A stretch of DNA of 13,519 nt. Origin: Chloroflexi bacterium 13_1_40CM_68_21 (GTDB lineage: Bacteria; Chloroflexota; Limnocylindria; P2-11E). The notes beneath the pieces were generated by a model, which was not told where the DNA came from, made no database searches, and saw only the letters and a list, made by a program, of their open reading frames with translations. Location of the stretch: the NCBI GenBank assembly GCA_001917735.1, contig MNEO01000063.1, forward strand, positions 1-13,519, in the 5' to 3' direction. The position numbers and the translations under genes are program-made. Positions 13,411 through 13,519 of the stretch are shown here, piece by piece. The first letter of the stretch is position 1; every line of letters begins with the position of its first letter.

Positions 13411-13519
13411 CTAGGCCAGGTACTTCCGGAACCACTCGATCGTGGCGATCCAGGCCTTCTGCGCCTGCGCCGCGTTGTAGCGATCGCCGGCGGCGTTCGT
13501 GTCGTTGTGGAAGGCGTGG
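13411..13519 (-). CDS. Dienelactone hydrolase family protein, C-terminal fragment (runs off the window)
   Basis: The minus strand encodes the last 35 residues of an alpha/beta hydrolase, from HAFHNDTNAAGDRYN to EWFRKYLA with TAG at 13413-13411. HAFHNDT followed by RYN and a final W..T..WF..L helix is the typical end of dienelactone hydrolase (carboxymethylenebutenolidase) family proteins, in which the first His of HAF is the catalytic-triad histidine. The nucleophile region lies outside the window. The gene converges on tig. Such enzymes act on dienelactones or other esters; the substrate is unknown. Confidence 0.82.
   Translation of the reverse strand, partial: HAFHNDTNAAGDRYNAAQAQKAWIATIEWFRKYLA

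Noticed and set aside
1..13519. CRISPR arrays, insertion sequences, integrases, phage genes or toxin-antitoxin pairs
   Set aside because: I saw no repeat-spacer pattern, transposase motif, terminal inverted repeats or phage proteins; coding density and base composition look uniform throughout.

Overview
The window is about 13.5 kb of very GC-rich, densely coding bacterial DNA. It starts at what looks like a contig edge, because its first 80 bases are repeated exactly. The gene content points to a member of Chloroflexota or a neighbouring high-GC, non-proteobacterial lineage: LysW-carrier type lysine genes, a CHASE2 adenylate cyclase beside GAF/HD-GYP proteins, a GerW/YtfJ-like protein, and many GTG starts with GTGA/ATGA/TGATG junctions. 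The phylum is an inference, and no rRNA or other marker here settles it.

Region 1 (81-4539, + strand) is a biosynthetic operon in which each gene overlaps the next. It holds lysY ([LysW]-aminoadipate phosphate reductase), a small VOC/glyoxalase-fold protein, lysZ ([LysW]-aminoadipate kinase), lysJ (class III aminotransferase) and lysK (M20 [LysW]-lysine hydrolase). These are the later steps of alpha-aminoadipate lysine biosynthesis on an amino-group carrier protein, or the homologous carrier-bound route to ornithine. The carrier (lysW) and ligase (lysX) are not in the window. The last seven codons of an upstream gene overlap the lysY start and may be the end of lysX.

Region 2 (4594-9150, + strand) is a signalling operon introduced by a strong Shine-Dalgarno and a TTG start. 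It encodes a membrane CHASE2 class III adenylate cyclase, a free-standing GAF protein, a GAF-HD-GYP phosphodiesterase and a metallo-beta-lactamase-fold hydrolase, all translationally coupled. Both GAF domains carry the NKFDE-type signature of cyclic-nucleotide-binding GAFs. This suggests a compact circuit in which cAMP made by the first gene is read by the second and third, linking cAMP to c-di-GMP (or related cyclic dinucleotide) breakdown. This is the most interesting part of the window. A GerW/YtfJ-like small membrane protein follows at 9202.

Region 3 (9539-11908, - strand) contains, in transcription order, a small acidic protein of unknown function, a beta-hydroxyacid dehydrogenase, a receiver-GGDEF response regulator with a GGDDF signature, and tRNA-Leu(UAG). 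Four TTGAC repeats lie between the dehydrogenase and the GGDEF gene.

Region 4 (11951-13519) has trigger factor (tig) diverging from the small acidic gene across a 42-base gap with one shared AT-rich element. tig then converges on the 3' end of a dienelactone hydrolase gene that runs off the right edge. A long hairpin between the last two genes probably terminates both. No intergenic stretch exceeds 300 bases; the largest is about 108 bases, at 10570-10677.
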